Source: Arcuatula senhousia (Eukaryota > Mollusca > Bivalvia > Mytilida > Mytilidae). From it: 64,000 bases of DNA. The translations under genes were made by a program, and so were the position numbers. Where the stretch lies: the NCBI GenBank assembly GCA_963971305.1, contig CAXARO010001005.1, forward strand, positions 38,232 through 102,231, in the 5' to 3' direction. The notes under the pieces were generated by a model, which ran no database searches, was not told the DNA's origin, and saw nothing but the letters and a program-made list of their open reading frames with translations. Of this stretch, positions 23,814 to 36,090 are shown piece by piece. Position 1 is the first letter of the stretch; each line of letters starts with the position of its first letter.

Positions 23814-24849
23814 CAAAAAAATTGCGGACGTATAATGGTATGATGCTGTCGTCGTCGTCGTTGTCGTTGTCGTCGTTGTCTGTTAACTTTAGTTTATACA
23901 CGATAACTTTAGTTCTAGTAATCCGAATGCAATGAAATTCACAATGATATTCCTTACTATTAAAGGATGGATGGGATTGATTTTGGGGGTCCCACCTGTT
24001 TTGGTTTTGAAATTAGGGCACAAAAAAGGGGCCAAAAATGTTACTTTTATGTTTGATGCCACGATAACTTTAGTTCTAGTCATCCTATTGCTTTATACTT
24101 TGGCATTAATGTCCCTTGACATAAAGATGAATGGGATTGATTTTGGGGGTTTCCCCCTTTTTTTGTTTTGAAATTAAGGGCCCAAAAGGGGCAAAAAATT
24201 CAAATATTTTATTGTTTCCACCATAACTTTGTTTCTAACTGACTTATTGTTGTGAAATTTGTGAAGAATGTTTCTTACAATAAAAGAATGATCCTGATGA
24301 ACTTTTGCGGACCCCCTTTTTTCCTGTTATGTAATTAGGGGCCACCATCGAAACTTTTATATCAGTGGTCCGATTTTGAAAAATTTGTTTGCATGTTTGT
24401 TCATGTCAAATAGCGATACAAAATTGAGAATCAATTTTTGCAAGCCCCTTTTCCCCTTATTATGTAATGAGGGGGCAAAAGGGACCAAAAATCGAAACTT
24501 TTTTACTTATGATCCGATTTTGAAAATTTTTTTTGGCATGTTTTTTCTTGTCAAATAGTGGATACAAAATTGTGAATTAATTTTTGCAACCCCCTTTTCC
24601 CCCTATTATGTAATTAGGGCCAAAATGGAAAATTTGTGGTCTTACTTTGATCTCCTTTCGAAAAAAAAAAGTAATTCCTGAAAAATTGTATGTGGAAAGT
24701 CCACCAAAAGCTGCATGTGTCAAAAACCTTTGTCAGTCCACCATGGGCTGCATGTGTCCAGAGCAATTGACACTCCATATTGGGCCTAAAACGTACAGGG
24801 TTCAACATGTTGCGTTCGTATCATGCTGCGCTCGGTGAAGCTTTTTATT
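23814..24849 (+). mobile_element. Tandem-repeat Helitron-like element, family J
   Basis: 5' hairpin TATACGACCGCAA/TTGCGGACGTATA (23814-23843), then (GTCGTC)n, then degenerate units with 'GGATGGGATTGATTTTGGGG' and 'CCCCCTTTTCCCC...GTAATTAGGGGC'. The 3' block 'CATGGGCTGCATGTGTCCAG' and hairpin GCTGCGCTCGGTGAAGC end it. The related copy lies at 10990-12175. Confidence 0.65.
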
Positions 24850-24929
24850 GGCATTTGAGATTGATTCTCAAAGTTCGGTAATTTTGTTATTACCTTTATT
24901 CGTTGTTCTTAGTCTAGACTATAAAAAAC

Positions 24930-25110
24930 GTCTTTCGCTGATAATTTTAGGACAGCAGTGAACCTTATGCATTATGTATTTTAATGTTGGGTAATGCAAG
25001 ACGACCAGCAGCAACCACTAGTCACACTTAAGGCTGTTGGTTGTCTTCCATTGTAGATTTTTTCAGTTGCCACTTTTTACGTAGGTTGTTTCGCTTAATT
25101 ATTTCACACA
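24930..25110 (+). repeat. Divergent copy of dispersed family P3
   Basis: 'AAGGCTGTTGGTTGTCTTCC' and 'CAGTTGCCACTTTTTACGTA' echo the family core but with many changes. Confidence 0.4.
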
Positions 25111-25775
25111 TCATTACAGTTTATAGACTATATAAGGCTGATTTCTTATTTTTGACTGTACTTGTCCAAAATGCTGTAAAAAATATGGGTTACCATAACA
25201 AATTGTGCAAAGGGCATTTATTACCTACATCAAAATGATGGTGCTTTTCGTGTTCGTTTTCAGGTTAAATCAAAGACAGTTTATCCCAAAATGAATCAAT
25301 CTGTTAAAAGTATACCCTATAGAAGACACTGAAAACCCAAATGATGAATATACTAATGGGGGGGGCATTTTGTAATTTTAAAACATTTTATGCCTCCTCC
25401 TTCAAACACTGTCAGTCAAAAATATAACTACTTAACAATAAAACAAACAATATGTGATTGATAATTTTTTACTTATTTAAGTAAAAATGTAGAAAACGGA
25501 ACAATATCAAATGTATTACATAATAAACAATGCAAGAAAAACATATATCAACATATGACATAACCAAAATTATTTACAAAACATATATGCTACAAAGTAG
25601 CTTGGCCTAAAAATGGGGTCAAACAAGCCATCAGAAAAAATGTTATGAAATAATATATTAGGGGTTTTAAGATGGCGAATAAGAATATGAGGTCAAAAAT
25701 GCGATCGTTTGGGAGACATTTTTGTGTTGGGCATCCCCAACACAGTCAGCACTTGTTTTTATTGTGCTTTGTACA
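25111..25775. other. AT-rich intergenic stretch
   Basis: Nothing recognised. Confidence 0.4.
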
Positions 25776-26095
25776 AGATTAACAATAGGCGGGAAGGTTG
25801 GGCCCAAAAATAGTTTAACCCCTCCACATTTTATATGTGCCTGTCCTAAGCCAGGAATCCTTGTCAATGCTTTTGTTTGTCCCTGTCAACTATCTGTTCT
25901 TCGTTCTATGTCCAGAAAGGGTCTTTCGTTGATAATCTAGGGATTTGTTTGAATCTTGTGTATTGTATCTTTAGTCTTGGGCCAATGCAAGACGGCGAGC
26001 AGTGACCTCTGGTCATGTTGAAGACTGCTGTCTGTTTTCCATTGTGATGTTTAAATTGCCGTTTCTTTATTCCACATTTCTTTATCGTTTATTAA
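25776..26095 (+). repeat. Dispersed repeat family P3
   Basis: 'AGGCGGGAAGGTTGGGCCCA', 'GTTTAACCCCTCCACATTTT', 'CCTGTCCTAAGCCAGGAATC' and 'GAAGACTGCTGTCTGTTTTC'. A closer relative of the 7738 copy than of the 18046 copy. Confidence 0.65.
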
Positions 26096-26985
26096 AATAA
26101 TTACCTTTTTATTGATGACTATATTCTCTTAAAAAGAGGGAGAATTTGACATGCCTCTTCAAAAAGAAAACTGTCACGGAACACGGTACCAATGCAACCG
26201 TGGAAACTCTACATTAATTGTGTATTGAATTCCAAAGTGAAGAGTTATTAAGAACAGTGTCTGATTCTATTTCATCAGTCCAAACTACACATTGACATTC
26301 AATAAAGTATTCCAGCGTCTAAATACAAACGTTGACATTGCTATATTCTTGTGTTTCATGACTAAGTTATCACAGTCTATTCCTTTTCTTAGAATCAGGT
26401 TGTAATTTGAATTAAACATAAAATGATACTCCTTAAAAGACTTTTATACATGGGTACATATAGAATTAATAACAGCAATAATTGTTGTATATAAAATGAC
26501 GGGATAATATTTAATTTTAATTGTGGATGAATTGAAAGCAATGCATCAGCAAAGTTCATTTAGTCGATTTAAAAGATACTTGAAATTTATGTAACGTCAA
26601 GACAGAACGTATATGTACATGTATTAGCCTAAAAAGGAATTATACCGATATATTTTTCTTCCCAGAAAATCATAAATAATTTTATATCTTAAATATTTTC
26701 ATTATTAAATATTCATGAATTGAACAGATATGCCTCCAGTATAAAAACTAGTACTTAAAGATGACTCGTCGTTTTTGTCCGTTAATGGATATAAATGAAT
26801 AATCCGTTATTTTGATCTAATAAATGTTAAAGAAATAAATACCTAATTAATTACATGTATGTGTCTTACTCTCGTTCCATTTTTCTACATCTTGATTTTT
26901 TATGCTGTAGGTCATTGTGTTATCTCATTATTGTTGCATCCCATTTTCTACTTGTTACAATATTTATAACGGTATCTATTTTCAG
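26096..26985. other. Upstream region of gene B
   Basis: AT-rich; the promoter and any 5' untranslated exon of gene B should lie here or further left, but I see no core promoter signal I would call. Confidence 0.35.
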
Positions 26986-27208
26986 CATTATATCACACAC
27001 TGCATGATTATGGAGTCGTCCGTCTCGATTCTCAGACCAGAAAATGATCAGCTAAAGGAATTAGTCGATAAATTGAAACATGGAGTTAATGATAGGAACC
27101 CAAGACTTGTTCTGTCTGTCGTGGGCGATTCTAGCAGTTTTGTCCCGAAGCCTTGGTTAACTCCAGTGTTTCAGCATGGATTAATAGAAACAGCAACAGG
27201 AGCGAAAG
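26986..27208 (+). CDS. Gene B exon 1: start and first SLOG strand
   Basis: Acceptor-like tctattttcag precedes 26986, so the exon may follow a non-coding 5' exon. I take the start Met at 27004 (ATG ATT ATG GAG); the second Met at 27010 is equally possible, and the reading frame is open upstream to 26917. It encodes ...PRLVLSVVGDSSSF and QHGLIETATGAKG, matching the TRPM pattern PKLxISVxGG...GLIKAAxTTGAW. Phase 1 out, donor AAAG/gtattc. Confidence 0.8.
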
Positions 27209-27726
27209 GTATTCACATGATCATACGGTATTGAAACTTTGTTTTGGTTAATAAAAGTTTATGTAGCCTTATGTTATTATTAATCCAAAAAACTACTTGT
27301 TAGCGTTTTTAGTCCGAATATTTCCATGAGGGTCAACTAGAATTCTTACGTCAACTAAAACAATCAATGAAACTTTGAAAAGCACCTTTCGAAATAAAGC
27401 ACCATTTAATGATTCATCGAATGAAGAAGGCATGTGTTAAGATTTTTGAATAACCTACAGTAATGATTGCCCTATATGGCCCAGTGCATCAAACACCAAC
27501 ACATACACACACACACTCTTTGTTTTAATCTTCTTTCATGATCAGCTCATTAAAAAGAAATTATTTCAACGATAAAACTCTTCATTTTAATAAACAGATA
27601 CATTTACCATGGACCTGTGTTATACAAGTATACTAAGAACAATATAAGTATTAGCTTTATTTTTTTTTAATTTTACACGTTTTCACGATTTAAATAAACG
27701 TAGTAATGTCTTTTCTCCTTTTTAAG

Positions 27727-27887
27727 ACTGTCTAATCCTATACAAGGGCTCAAACGAAAAAGTCAGTAGTCTAGTACATGAAGCTGTTGACAACTTCCGA
27801 GTGATGAACAGCCATAGAGAGACTAATAATTTTATATCACTAGTGGGCGTGGGATCTAAAAACGATGGTATATGTACAACTAAAGCG
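27727..27887 (+). CDS. Gene B exon 2: TRPM N-terminal homology region
   Basis: 161 nt, phase 1 in and 0 out (acceptor ttttaag, donor GCG/gtatgt). Encodes DCLILYKGSNEKVSSLVHEA, which occupies the position of the TRPM 'GG..GV...VG.AL' segment. Continues the SLOG fold. Confidence 0.85.
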
Positions 27888-27939
27888 GTATGTGTTATAA
27901 TTGTTCTTCGTACAAAATCAGACATTGCGCGATATTTGT

Positions 27940-28065
27940 TTTTGTATTTTTGTGTTTTATGTTGTCTGAATTTTCGTCCTGTTTTCGTCGGTGTTTACTG
28001 GTTTTGTTTCTGTCCTTTCGAACTTTTGGCATTCGGATACCCCATTGGTACCTCTGCTTCTATAA
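27940..28065 (+). mobile_element. Family R retroelement tail (solo)
   Basis: 'GTTTACTGGTTTTGTTTCTG', 'CATTCGGATACCCCATTGGT', 'ACCTCTGCTTCT'. In intron 2 of gene B. Confidence 0.65.
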
Positions 28066-29762
28066 GAATATAATGTATCCAACCTCTTATCAATGAACAA
28101 AAAAGATAATTTGGCCACCTTTATGATTGAAATTTGCAAAATCGCTAAAGAGAAGATGTCCTATGTTATTAGGAAGGTAAGATGATGGAACAAAGATATT
28201 TCTGTAATTTATAAGAATGGATTTATGAAGAACTTTTATCAAATTAATGAACTAAGTATGAAATTCCTCCGCTTGCTGGAGGAAGACATGTTCTCCTTAT
28301 CATTAAAACTCAAATCAATTTAATAGTAGAACAGTTTATTCCCTTGGTTACATACTCGGCAAATGCCTTCAAAAATAACAGTAAACTGTTTAAGCTTTTA
28401 AACTACAGCCGTTTAAGTAAGGATTCTATTCTTTTTCCTTAATAAAAAAATACTATTCGCTATATTATCAAATTGATAAATGACTTAAAATATAATCGTT
28501 TTCCTCTAAAGTGAGCAAAAAAAAAAAAAAAAAACACCAGGGACAGAGATAGTGTAAAATGTTGAAGGGAGAAAACATTCTGCAAATTTTTACCAATTTT
28601 ATCATTGAATATGGAATTACCAAGTATGTTTATCCTTGAACGTCTTTCTGTAGAAGTATGGTACACATAGCAGGTCCTAGTTTAATATGTGCGTTTTAGC
28701 TACTCTCTACAGCATAAAAATATATTGCAACCATATTTTCCTCCAAATGATTTTGTCCGAACTAACCTAGATTTTACCTTACTAAGTCTTCGTATTTGAC
28801 GGAATATTATTTCCCTTGAGAATCTCTATCTTCTTTCGTCCCTCGTGTTTTTGTTGTTGGTGTTGTTGTTGTTCGGGTCGGGAAAATAAATTAGACAATT
28901 TGAATGTTTTAACAAATTATTACACGGTTATTATGCACCCTAAGAGTAATAAAATAAAAAATACAAAGTTCTTTGCGATGAAAAATTATTTCCATAAGAA
29001 AATGTGGGGATAGCCTGAGGTAAAAGGAGTAAAAGGAGAAAGGGCCAAATTCGGTCTTAAATTTCAAATTCGAATTCGAGACTGCTACTGAATAATGCTG
29101 CTAGAATGGTTATAAGACTCTATACTTTATAAAATGTCATAAATTGTGCATGAATTGTTAACTCTTGTGAATAACAGGGACCTTAAAAGTTAGTGAATTT
29201 CTGTAAAAATCGCTATTTTTTACATATTTAGCCTCTTTTTCTGTAAAAAAATGATGAATATAATGTTGGCCGCATATTCTGACCAAATTTTTTTGGGTTA
29301 ATATTCGCTTTTAAGTAATAAATAAATAAACAAAAATCTATGTCGGTCAGAGCATGCGTCAACTTTTGATTTTGGCAGATTGTGGTGAAAAGGTGTAAAA
29401 AATCAACAAAAATGAAGATTTTCCTATTTGTTCTAATATTTAGGGTTTCATCGAAGGAAACAGCACATTTTGTTCATCAGAAAACTATTATGTTTGTATA
29501 TAACTTTCGCAGATTATGGAATTGATAGCATACTTGAAAGACTAAAAAAAAATATATAAAGAGATTATTTTTATTGATAACCTTAGTTTCATTTTATAAT
29601 ATTTTGGCTCAAAATATGGACCTTAACTTTCAAGTCCGTTGATTTTTGAAAGTGCTTTCCTTGCAGTCCCAAATCATGTAAATAAGTTTTGTGTGATTGG
29701 TCTGATCTTATACCACTTGTCTTTTGATTGATATCTGTCAAAATTGTGGTTCCCGGATTTTT
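28066..29762. other. Intron 2 of gene B, unassigned part
   Basis: Nothing recognised except a poly-A run (28518-28535) and a short (GTT)n stretch (28848-28872). Confidence 0.4.
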
Positions 29763-30645
29763 AGCTAACCTGGCCAAAGCTATTGCCATCACTTGGCGTC
29801 CGTCGTCGTCGTAGGCCGTCGTCGTCGTCGTCGTTAACTTTTCTTCAAACTTCTTCTCCTCTGAAACGGCTGCACAGATTCAAACCAAATTTGGTCTGGT
29901 GGTACTTTAGGGTATCCCCCACAGAACTGATGTGGGGATTTTTGATTCGTCAAAAAACATGGCCGCCGGTGCTAAAAATAGACCAGGGGGGTCAGACTAC
30001 TGCTTTCGGCTTGTAAATCAAAAAGTATAAGAGATAAATGAAATCTGATGCCACCCTACTGCTTCAGCATCAAAAGTTCTACAAATGTCTCTGTTTGGTC
30101 CAAGTTGTCAGATGACCCCTTAAAGGGGTAACAGCCCCTTAAAGGTGAAAAAAAACTGTTTTCATGTTTTTGCCCTATAGTATGAAAACTAATGCAGATA
30201 GTGAAAAGCTGTTGCTTGCTTAAATGTTCAGTTTATTAAGCTCTACAAAAGTCTCCATAGGGCCGAAGTTGTCAAATTATAGGGGTTATGGCCCGTGTTG
30301 CTTGCTTAAATGTTCAGCTCGTTTAGCTCTACACAAGTCTCCATAGGGTCGAAGTTGTCAGATGACCCCTTATAGGGGTTGTGGTCCCTTAAAGTTAAAA
30401 AATATAGTTTTTGGCCTGTAGAATGAAAACTATTGCAGATAGAGAAAAGTTGTTGCTTGCTTAAAAATTCAGCTTAATTAGCTCTACAAAAGTCTTCTCA
30501 GGGTTGAAGTTGTCAGATGACGCCTTTAAGGGGTTATGGCCCTTTAAAGGTGAAAATTTGTGTTTTTTGCTTTGGCTATACAAAAATCTTCGAAGGGTTG
30601 ACATCAAGACCAGGTGAGCAATTCAGGCTCCGTGGAGCCTCTTGT
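29763..30645 (+). mobile_element. Tandem-repeat Helitron-like element, family H
   Basis: 5' 'AGCTAACCTGGCCAAAGC', 'CACTTGGCGTCCGTCGTCG', (GTCGTC)n, a lead segment ('AACGGCTGCACAGATTCAAA'), three to four units of about 155 bp ('GTTGTCAGATGACCCCTTA', 'GCTGTTGCTTGCTTAAATG'), then 'CCAGGTGAGCAATTCAGG', hairpin GGCTCCGTGGAGCC and CTTGT. The 5' AGCTMACCTGG and 3' CCAGGTGAGC form an inverted pair. Confidence 0.75.
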
Positions 30646-30978
30646 TTTTTGCATAAATATTGTTATTGTCATAGTTCCAGAATGTTTTGGGGTCATCTAT
30701 GTTGTATTTTTCTCTCGTGTCGGGTTTTATAACGACAAGTGCGTTTTCTGTTCCATGTTAGAATATGTTCGCTAGTTTCGTCTGTTGAATGTATTGTTGT
30801 ATGAAGGCTGTGTCATTAAGAACTACAACTTACATTTTTTTCTTTAGTATAATGAATCTTTAGTCCATTGTAATATGTAATTACAGCATATATACATGTA
30901 TGTTAATTGTATCAGCGTCAAATAGTACCAACAAATGACATGATATTGTATACATGTAATTTTATATGAACTTCACAG

Positions 30979-31147
30979 AAAAACGCCACAACAAGGAAGA
31001 CAGCTGGCTCAAAGGACAAGCCGTGTGTAAACGAGAAGTATTACCGTGTTGAGGCTGAAGACCGAGCGTATAGAACATTTCAAGCAGATTTATTGGAAAG
31101 ATTATCTAAAGAATACGTACCATTTGTCGAGCTTGGAAATAATGGAG
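30979..31147 (+). CDS. Gene B exon 3: TRPM N-terminal homology region
   Basis: 169 nt, phase 0 in and 1 out (acceptor cttcacag, donor GGAG/gtaaga). Encodes a Lys-rich stretch and then YRVEAEDRAYRTFQADLLER and PFVELGNNGG, corresponding to the 'HFILVDNGT' part of other TRPM proteins. Confidence 0.88.
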
Positions 31148-31336
31148 GTAAGAAATGTTAATATTACTCCTAACAAAATCTTGTAAAAGATACTGGCAAG
31201 CATATTTTTAAAACATTTAGTTTTCAGAATCCTGATCACCTATTTCTTTTTCAAAATCTTAAGCAATGTCAAATACGCGAACCTACGTTTTCATTTGATT
31301 TTCAAATCTATAAAACATAACTTATTACTTTTGCAG

Positions 31337-31502
31337 AATTTTCGATGAAAATTCCCGTCTTGGCCATAGTTGTTGAAGGTGACCTCGAAACAGTAGATCA
31401 CGTGACAGAATTGCTGAAGCGTAAAATACCGATTCTCCTTTTAAAAGGATCTGGAAAAGCAGCAGACCTCATCGCAGATTGTTTAGAAGAGGAAGAACTC
31501 AG
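31337..31502 (+). CDS. Gene B exon 4: SLOG core
   Basis: 166 nt, phase 1 in and 2 out (acceptor tttgcag, donor CTCAG/gtttgt). Encodes KIPVLAIVVEGDLETV and PILLLKGSGKAADLIADCLE, the best conserved TRPM N-terminal motif (VPVVCLVLEGG... VVVxxGSGRASDxLA). In TRPM2 this domain binds ADP-ribose; whether it does so here is not known. Confidence 0.93.
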
Positions 31503-32465
31503 GTTTGTAAATAAAAGTGTTTCTCACCGATTTAAGTTGTTGGATATTATATTATTATGTTATATGAATATACTATTGACAATATGTTAAATAAAAGTAA
31601 CATCAACACTATAGAACTTGCAAAATCAATCTTATTAAAAAATAAGGCAAAGACATACATTGTACTAAAGAAATCAAAATATAAATGTAGCGCGTTTTTT
31701 TTTCCAGATTTAGACTGATAGTAAATACATGAAATAAACCAATATAAATCAAAATAGGTTTTGAATATTTTCACCAAGCAGAGTAAATTTTAAATAATAT
31801 CAGGTTCTTATTTAAATAACAAAATCGAGGAGAATGAATATAAATACGTTACATTTGTATTATAAAAAGAACAAACGTGTTTTAAAGAGCCACTTAAGAT
31901 CAAATCGTAGAGAAAATCAAATCTGATTTGTTCGAAAAAAGGAAGTTTTAATTACACGTAACTGCTTCAAACCCGGACAAAATTTCTTTTTACCTTGCAA
32001 ATCTCAAATCTTTGTTTTACTTATGACATATATACAGTCAATTGTTTTCAATTGGACTTTTAAAAGGGACACAGCTGATAATAAATTAAACTGTAGTATA
32101 TACGTCACAAAACCTAGAGAAAATTCCAAAACGGTTGGACGGTAAAAAAGGCTATGCGTAGTTAAACGTAGGAACGCGTTTAAAAACCTTGCGTATGCAG
32201 TTTTCATGTACATTGTACAGTAGACACAGAGAAATATTGACACAAGTTGTATTGATCCTCGTAACTTATATTATTATTCTTAAAGATATATGCAGATACA
32301 GGTGTGTTGGCTTTAAGTTTTGGTTTCTTATAGCTTCTACATGTATATTATCATGCCAAGTAAAGAAAAATCATTAAAAATGCCAAGCTTTTTGTTAGAA
32401 ATTTACATTATAACAAACGGAACTTTATCTGATTGTTTTAAAACTGAAGCTTTCCTTTCGTTTTT
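31503..32465. other. Intron 4 of gene B, unassigned part
   Basis: AT-rich; nothing recognised. Confidence 0.4.
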
Positions 32466-33935
32466 CATACCCCCACTTCAAAAGTGGGGGGTATATAGTG
32501 ATAGGGGTGTCCGTCCTTCCGTCCTTCCGTCCACCCTTCCGTTACACTTCAGGGTACCCATCTCTTATCCGCAACTCCTCCTAAACCCCTTGGTGGATTT
32601 TCATGAAACTTACACACAATCTTTGTGACATAATGTAGATGTACACCTACTATTTTAAAATTTGATCAGAATGATTTTTGGAGTTTCCTATACCAAAACA
32701 TGGACTTAGCCATTCCCCTACATGGGGGTACCCATCTCTTATCCGCAACTCCTCCTAAACCCCTTGATGGATTTTCATGAAACTTACATACAATTGTTGT
32801 GACATAATGTAGATGCGCACTTACTATTTTAAAATTTGATCAGAATGGTTTTTGGGGTTTCCCATTGCAAAACATGGACTTAGCCATTCGACTATATGGG
32901 GGTACCCATCTCTTATCCGCAACTCATCCTAAACCCCTTAATGGATTTTCATGAAACTTACACACAATCTTTTTGACATAATGTAGATGTGCACCTACTA
33001 TTTTAAAATTTGATCAAAATGATTTCCTTCCGTCTGTCCTTCCGTCCTTCCGTTACACTTCAGGGTACCCATCTCTTATCCGCAACTCCTCCTAAACACC
33101 TTGGTGGATTTTCATGAAACTTACACACAATTGTTGTGACATACTGTAGATGTGCACCTATCATTTTAAAATTTGATCAGAATGATTTTTGGAGTTTCCT
33201 ATATCAAAACATTGACTTAGCCATTCCCCTTCATGGGGGTACCCATCTCTTATCCGCAACTCCTCCTAAACCCCTTGATGGATTTTCATGAAACTTACAC
33301 ACAATGTTTGTGACATAATGTAGATGTGCACTTACTATTTTAAAATTTGATCAGAATGGTTTTTGGGGTTTCCCATAGCAAAACATGGACTTAGCCATTC
33401 GACTACATGGGGGTACCCATCTCTTATCAGCAACACCTCCTAAACCCCTTGATGGATTTTCATGAAACTTACACACAATTGTTGTGACATAATGTAGATG
33501 CGCACTTACTATTTTAAAATTTGATCAGAATGATTTTTGGAGTTTCCCATAGCAAAACATGGACTTAGCCATTCCCCTACATGGGGGTACACATCTCTTA
33601 TCCGCAACTCTTCTTAAACCCCTTGATGGATTTTCATGAAACTTACACACAATTGTTGTGACATAATGTAGATGCGCACTTACTTTTTGAAAAATTGATC
33701 AGAATGATTTTGGGGTTTCCCATAGCAATACATGGACTCAGCCATTCGTCTACATGGGGGTGCCCGTCTCTTATCTGCAACTCCTCCTAAACCCCTTGAT
33801 GGATTTTCATGAAACCTACACACGATCTTTGTGACATAATGTAGATGTGCATCTCCTATTCTAAATTTTATCTCATTAATTGTTTTGGGGGGTAGGGGGT
33901 ATTTATTTGTGAGCTGCGGCTCACAGTTTTTCTAG
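32466..33935 (+). mobile_element. Tandem-repeat Helitron-like element, family E (174-bp unit)
   Basis: 5' hairpin ACCCCCACTT/AGTGGGGGGT, (GTCCTTCC)n, then units marked by CTCTTATCCGCAACTCCTCC at 32562, 32736 and 32910, a second microsatellite start at 33027-33057, then 33073, 33247, 33421, 33595 and 33768. The spacing is 174 bp except for 163 bp across the restart. The 3' end is a hairpin GTGAGC-TGCG-GCTCAC, six bases and CTAG followed by T, the Helitron 3' terminus. In intron 4 of gene B. Confidence 0.8.
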
Positions 33936-34003
33936 TTTTTTACTGGAATAATCTTAACTTAACGTAAATTTTGTTTTCAATAATATATATTTATATATTG
34001 CAG

Positions 34004-34115
34004 TGATGCCAAAATAACAGGGATGGCACCACTTTTGTTTGGAATTTGCTTTCGTAATCAGGACCTTGAAAGACTTGAAGGTTATCTGCGGGAAATTCAA
34101 AACCATAGGCATTTC
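34004..34115 (+). CDS. Gene B exon 5
   Basis: 112 nt, phase 2 in and 0 out (acceptor atattgcag, donor TTC/gtatgt). Encodes APLLFGICFRNQDLERLEGY and neighbouring residues of the TRPM N-terminal homology region. The intron before it carries a 1.47-kb tandem-repeat Helitron-like element. Confidence 0.85.
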
Positions 34116-34582
34116 GTATGTTCTTACTTGACTTTTCAGATCAAAATGTATACTTTCATTTGCTACTCTCTTTTTAGTAATTTGACGTTTTGAATAATAA
34201 GTTACATGTTATATGTTTGGTATTGTACATGTATACATTTTGCATAATACACAGTTACACATTCTTTTAACATTATAAGAAAATCAACATGCTTTCAATG
34301 TTATTTGTATCATACGGTTGCAAAGGCCTGACAAAAAACACACTAAATCATTTTTATATTTCAACTCACGAGAACTTAACGAATAGTAGCATTTAAAATT
34401 GTACTAATTAATATATATAGCATGTTGATTAATTTTGGTGAATCTCTCATGTCTAGTTTAGATTGGTCTTGTGACATTTTTACAAAGCATCATATTCAAA
34501 AAGTCATTGATGGACAAAACGTGCCATGGATAGGTTCTTTCATTACTTTATTTTTAGACATAGAACATATGTTTATTTTAAG

Positions 34583-34763
34583 GTCAATATATTTGATATA
34601 AACACACATGACGAGACAGAGTTTTCTGATGCTGTAGTGAAAGCTATTATAAAAGCATGGGCTCAAAGTGTAGAAGAACAGGAGAGGCCGGTTAAATCTG
34701 CCATAGGAAGATCTAGATATGTCATAAAAACAACACCAGAAGAGGAGAAGTTTTCTGATTTAG
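34583..34763 (+). CDS. Gene B exon 6
   Basis: 181 nt, phase 0 in and 1 out (acceptor ttttaag, donor TTAG/gtatac). Encodes VNIFDINTHDETEFSDAVVK and AIIKAWAQSVEEQ, matching the TRPM segment 'ITIF...DLDHAILTALLK'. Confidence 0.88.
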
Positions 34764-35039
34764 GTATACATATTTCATATGAGTCGTTATATTTAGTATT
34801 TCACTTACATCATATATATGAAAATGTAAAATTCGATCGGACGCGAGAACGTTTGCATTACATTTAATCAGAACGATGGTATAACGGCTTATCATTCTCT
34901 TACGGAAAAAAAACTATTACTATATATCCTATTTAAAAAATTACGTCGAATACTTGTTATTACTAGGCATGATTTCTTTGATTGTCAATATTAGAGAAAA
35001 AAATGATGATACGAAAACATTACTTTTAATATTATCCGT

Positions 35040-35051
35040 GCTTTATGTATC
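35040..35051. repeat. Left target-site duplication GCTTTATGTATC
   Basis: A perfect 12-mer repeated at 35563-35574. Confidence 0.8.
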
Positions 35052-35562
35052 CCTCCGGGTGGGTTCCTGGTGAGGAATAGACCCGCAGCAGCGCTAAGCT
35101 TGTCGGTTAAAGTCCATTTAAGAGCGCTTAGAAACCTGACATTGCGTCAGTCTGCTTTGCCAACAAAGCGACTGGAATGTTTGCCCCAGATGGTTGAATG
35201 GGGCAGCCCTGTCATAATGAATGCCGGGGTCGTCAGGCTACAATTCGGAAAACCTGACAGCAAAACATAGTGGTGCACCTTGTTGGGGAAAAATGTCACC
35301 TTCCTCGCACGTTGAAGAAGCCTGCTGCAGAACCGTTAGTTTCAAATGCAGAAGGCTAAATTGTTCATCCCTACAGCTTTCCATCACTTCTTTTTTCAAT
35401 GGCAGCCAAAAACTCTAATCCCCGATTGGCCTTGTGTCCCCATGTCCTCTACATCATCATCATTCCATGCTCTTTGTATCGACCCTTTCATGTTCATCTC
35501 GCGGATAAAGTTGAAATCGTGCTACTTGGAAGTAAGCAATAACTAACTAACTAACTAACTAA
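35052..35562 (+). mobile_element. Retroposon with (AACT)n tail
   Basis: 511 bp flanked by a perfect 12-bp direct repeat and ending in (AACT)n, which is how target-primed retroposition looks. It is more GC-rich than its surroundings. Three overlapping short frames are open by chance; none resembles a known protein. No clear tRNA or 5S head was identified, so SINE versus truncated LINE is open. In intron 6 of gene B. Confidence 0.75.
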
Positions 35563-35574
35563 GCTTTATGTATC
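35563..35574. repeat. Right target-site duplication GCTTTATGTATC
   Basis: See the left copy at 35040-35051. Confidence 0.8.
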
Positions 35575-35818
35575 AACATAATCATTTAGAATTTAAATGA
35601 ACACAATTTTCCTTTTTATATATTTCTATCTTGACTTCGAACTGAATTTTTTAGCACGCAGTTTGAATATAACATTGCAAAGGGTTTCCTTTTAGGAATG
35701 AAATGTTCACATTAAACTTTGAAATGAAAAAAAAAACAGATATAATTAGTTTCTTCTTTGATGCCAATTACATATGTGTAAGCATGTTAATATAATCAAC
35801 ATTGTCTTAATATTTTAG

Positions 35819-36090
35819 ATAAGGAATTATACAATGACACCGATTACGGACCAGATCCCTCACTTCAAATACCATCCAATTTTCAAAACGGAATGTCTAA
35901 TGGGGCCCATCACAGAGGAAAAAAGAATAGCGTTAAGCCAGCAACAGTGACATCTTATAATGTCGATGTGAAAGGAGAAATGCGCGAGTTTATGAACAAA
36001 TACCAAGATTCCTTAACACCAGCATCTTTACCACTTTATTTCTACATTGCATACCAGTTTATTCAAGAAATGCAAGACGATAGGGACTAC
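35819..36090 (+). CDS. Gene B exon 7
   Basis: 272 nt, phase 1 in and 0 out (acceptor tattttag, donor TAC/gtaaat). A variable, low-homology linker is followed by LPLYFYIAYQFIQEMQDDRD. It joins in frame to exon 8; the linker has no recognised domain. Confidence 0.83.

Noticed and set aside
26917..27003. Upstream ATG at 26917 as the start of gene B
   Set aside because: The stretch before 26986 looks like intron or untranslated sequence ending in a good acceptor (tctattttcag); the residues upstream of 27004 show no TRPM similarity. Not excluded.
28816..29013. 65-codon frame rich in Cys and Trp
   Set aside because: It reflects a (GTT)n-like low-complexity stretch in an intron.
31547..31777. 76-codon minus-strand frame in intron 4
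   Set aside because: AT-rich chance frame; no homology, no repeat support.
35070..35546. Three overlapping 65-66 codon frames
   Set aside because: All lie inside the 511-bp retroposon and have no protein-like features in common with known families.
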